From Bacteroidaceae bacterium (GTDB lineage Bacteria > Bacteroidota > Bacteroidia > Bacteroidales > Bacteroidaceae), in contig JAEEOD010000358.1 in NCBI GenBank assembly GCA_016284115.1, positions 1 through 31,256 on the forward strand: 31,256 bases of DNA. The letters are read 5' to 3'. The notes beneath the pieces were generated by a model. That model was not told where the DNA came from. It was given only the letters and a program-made list of their open reading frames with translations, and ran no database searches. A program made the position numbers and the translations under genes. Shown piece by piece: positions 30,528 to 31,256 of the stretch; position 1 is the stretch's first letter, and each line of letters begins with the position of its first letter.

Positions 30528-31256
30528 ACGACCTGCCCTGTCGAGCGTTGTCGTAACGATGCCTTGCGTCTCAGCTTCCTTGAACACTTTGTCGTAATAG
30601 TGCGTCATCTGGATATGACTCAGCTCCATCACCTTTTCACGCAGCATGTCAGGAGAGATACATGAGCAGCCGCCCATCGCATCTGCAAACAGCATTTTCA
30701 CATTCCAATCATAAGGTTTCTCAGCATTGGATTCATTCTGTATGATATACTTCTGATTGAACGAACCCACCTGCTTAGTGCTTATGTACAGATTTGATTT
30801 CCTGCGTGGTTGTGCGTTGTCATCAACTTCTGACTGCAACGATGGCTTATCCGACTCTTCAGGTAACCCCTCGTCAGTGATACGGTAATACATTTTCTCG
30901 GGCATGCGATACTTTCGCGTCAGCAGTTGCTCTACAGAATAGAGTTCACTGCTGGTCACCTGTTCACAGTAGAACACCTCGAACGACTTCTGCAGCACCA
31001 CCGTACCCAGCCATCCACGCAAGTTACGCTTGTCGCCCGAGCGGTTGACGTGTATCACCACCACGATATTGCAGTTGCCCAGGGTCGCGAGTTCCATGAG
31101 CTGGGCAATCACCCGCTGCGACTCATCGGCATCGTTCACACTCGGCAGCAGGTCGCTCACCTTATCCACACTCACCAGGTCGGGATGATAGGTCTCGATG
31201 CCCGTCAGCAGGTAGTCCATACGTTCCTTGTAAGTGCACGCACGCACATTGTAAAT
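30501..31256 (-). CDS. RepA/RecA-like AAA ATPase, partial (mobile-element type)
   Basis: The 3' part of a P-loop ATPase; the 5' end, including Walker A, lies beyond the window, since the frame is open to the edge (a GTG at 31247 is not a credible start). A RecA/DnaB/RepA-like core is visible: HPDLVSVDKVSDLLP (Walker B, with Asp as the first acidic residue), SQRVIAQLMELA, NCNIVVVIHVN (sensor strand ending in His-Val-Asn), RNLRGWLGTVVLQKS, then an extended C-terminal region (KSNLYISTKQVGSFNQKY; MLREKVMELSHIQMTHYYDKVFKEAETQGIV) with a helical bundle or winged-helix look. Such ATPases are common in Bacteroidales integrative and mobilisable elements. The GC-rich codon use differs from its neighbours, in keeping with transfer. 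The C-terminus VVISTPT lies within the right arm of the inverted repeat. Confidence 0.75.
   Translation of the reverse strand: MYNVRACTYKERMDYLLTGIETYHPDLVSVDKVSDLLPSVNDADESQRVIAQLMELATLGNCNIVVVIHVNRSGDKRNLRGWLGTVVLQKSFEVFYCEQVTSSELYSVEQLLTRKYRMPEKMYYRITDEGLPEESDKPSLQSEVDDNAQPRRKSNLYISTKQVGSFNQKYIIQNESNAEKPYDWNVKMLFADAMGGCSCISPDMLREKVMELSHIQMTHYYDKVFKEAETQGIVTTTLDRAGRVVVISTPT

Noticed and set aside
1..31256. tRNA, rRNA, tmRNA or insertion sequence
   Set aside because: No cloverleaf, conserved rRNA segment or transposase-like frame was seen when reading the intergenic regions.

Overview
The window looks like chromosome of a Prevotella-type member of the Bacteroidales. The reasons are mid-40s GC, genes without consistent Shine-Dalgarno sequences, repeated Bacteroidetes promoter boxes (TAnnTTTG, usually TATCTTTG, several with TTTG about 20 nt upstream), SPase II lipoproteins, and many Bacteroidales-restricted DUF families (DUF4230, DUF4943-like). 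No rRNA, tRNA, CRISPR array or insertion sequence was seen. The genus is inferred, not proven.

Layout. 1-381: non-coding or gene-edge DNA with a nested hairpin and three 22-bp-spaced direct repeats. 382-4909: carbohydrate hydrolases, namely a GH5 lipoprotein, a GH92 alpha-mannosidase four bases downstream, and a wrecked GH78 alpha-L-rhamnosidase that kept its promoter, signal peptide and both ends but lost its middle. 4925-7622: a DUF2461 protein and glycogen branching enzyme glgB. 7660-10560 (minus): NhaD Na+/H+ antiporter and a XylE-type sugar/H+ symporter. 10636-12126: an AsmA/TamB-like anchored protein. 12142-14877 (minus): N-acetylmuramoyl-L-alanine amidase and two DUF4230 proteins. 14968-15138: a 56-residue membrane-protein ORF. 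15314-16651: NADP-type glutamate dehydrogenase behind an 11-bp perfect inverted repeat. 16700-17671 (minus): mannose-6-phosphate isomerase. 17787-21489: galactose cluster galM, FucP-type MFS transporter and galK, with a hairpin terminator before galK. 21561-22202: DsbA/FrnE-like protein. 22291-25983 (minus): a FabK/NMO-like flavoprotein preceded by an ECF sigma operon whose second gene joins an inner-membrane, anti-sigma-like N-terminus to an outer-membrane-type beta-barrel. 26072-26920 (minus): nadC. 27004-30172 (plus): rlmH, a TPR-TM-HTH regulator with an apparently leaderless transcript, and a TlpA-like thioredoxin lipoprotein. 30173-31256: a decayed ORF, a 119-bp inverted repeat, and the 3' part of a RepA/RecA-like ATPase typical of mobile elements, cut by the window edge.

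Working together. The left side handles extracellular glycans and glycogen storage. The middle covers cell-wall, ion and nitrogen housekeeping plus galactose uptake and phosphorylation. The right side holds two envelope-signalling loci (ECF sigma operon, TPR regulator with thioredoxin lipoprotein) and the start of an accessory element. The best candidates for undescribed biology are the ECF sigma/TM-barrel operon, the leaderless TPR regulator, the gdhA inverted repeat and the small membrane ORF.
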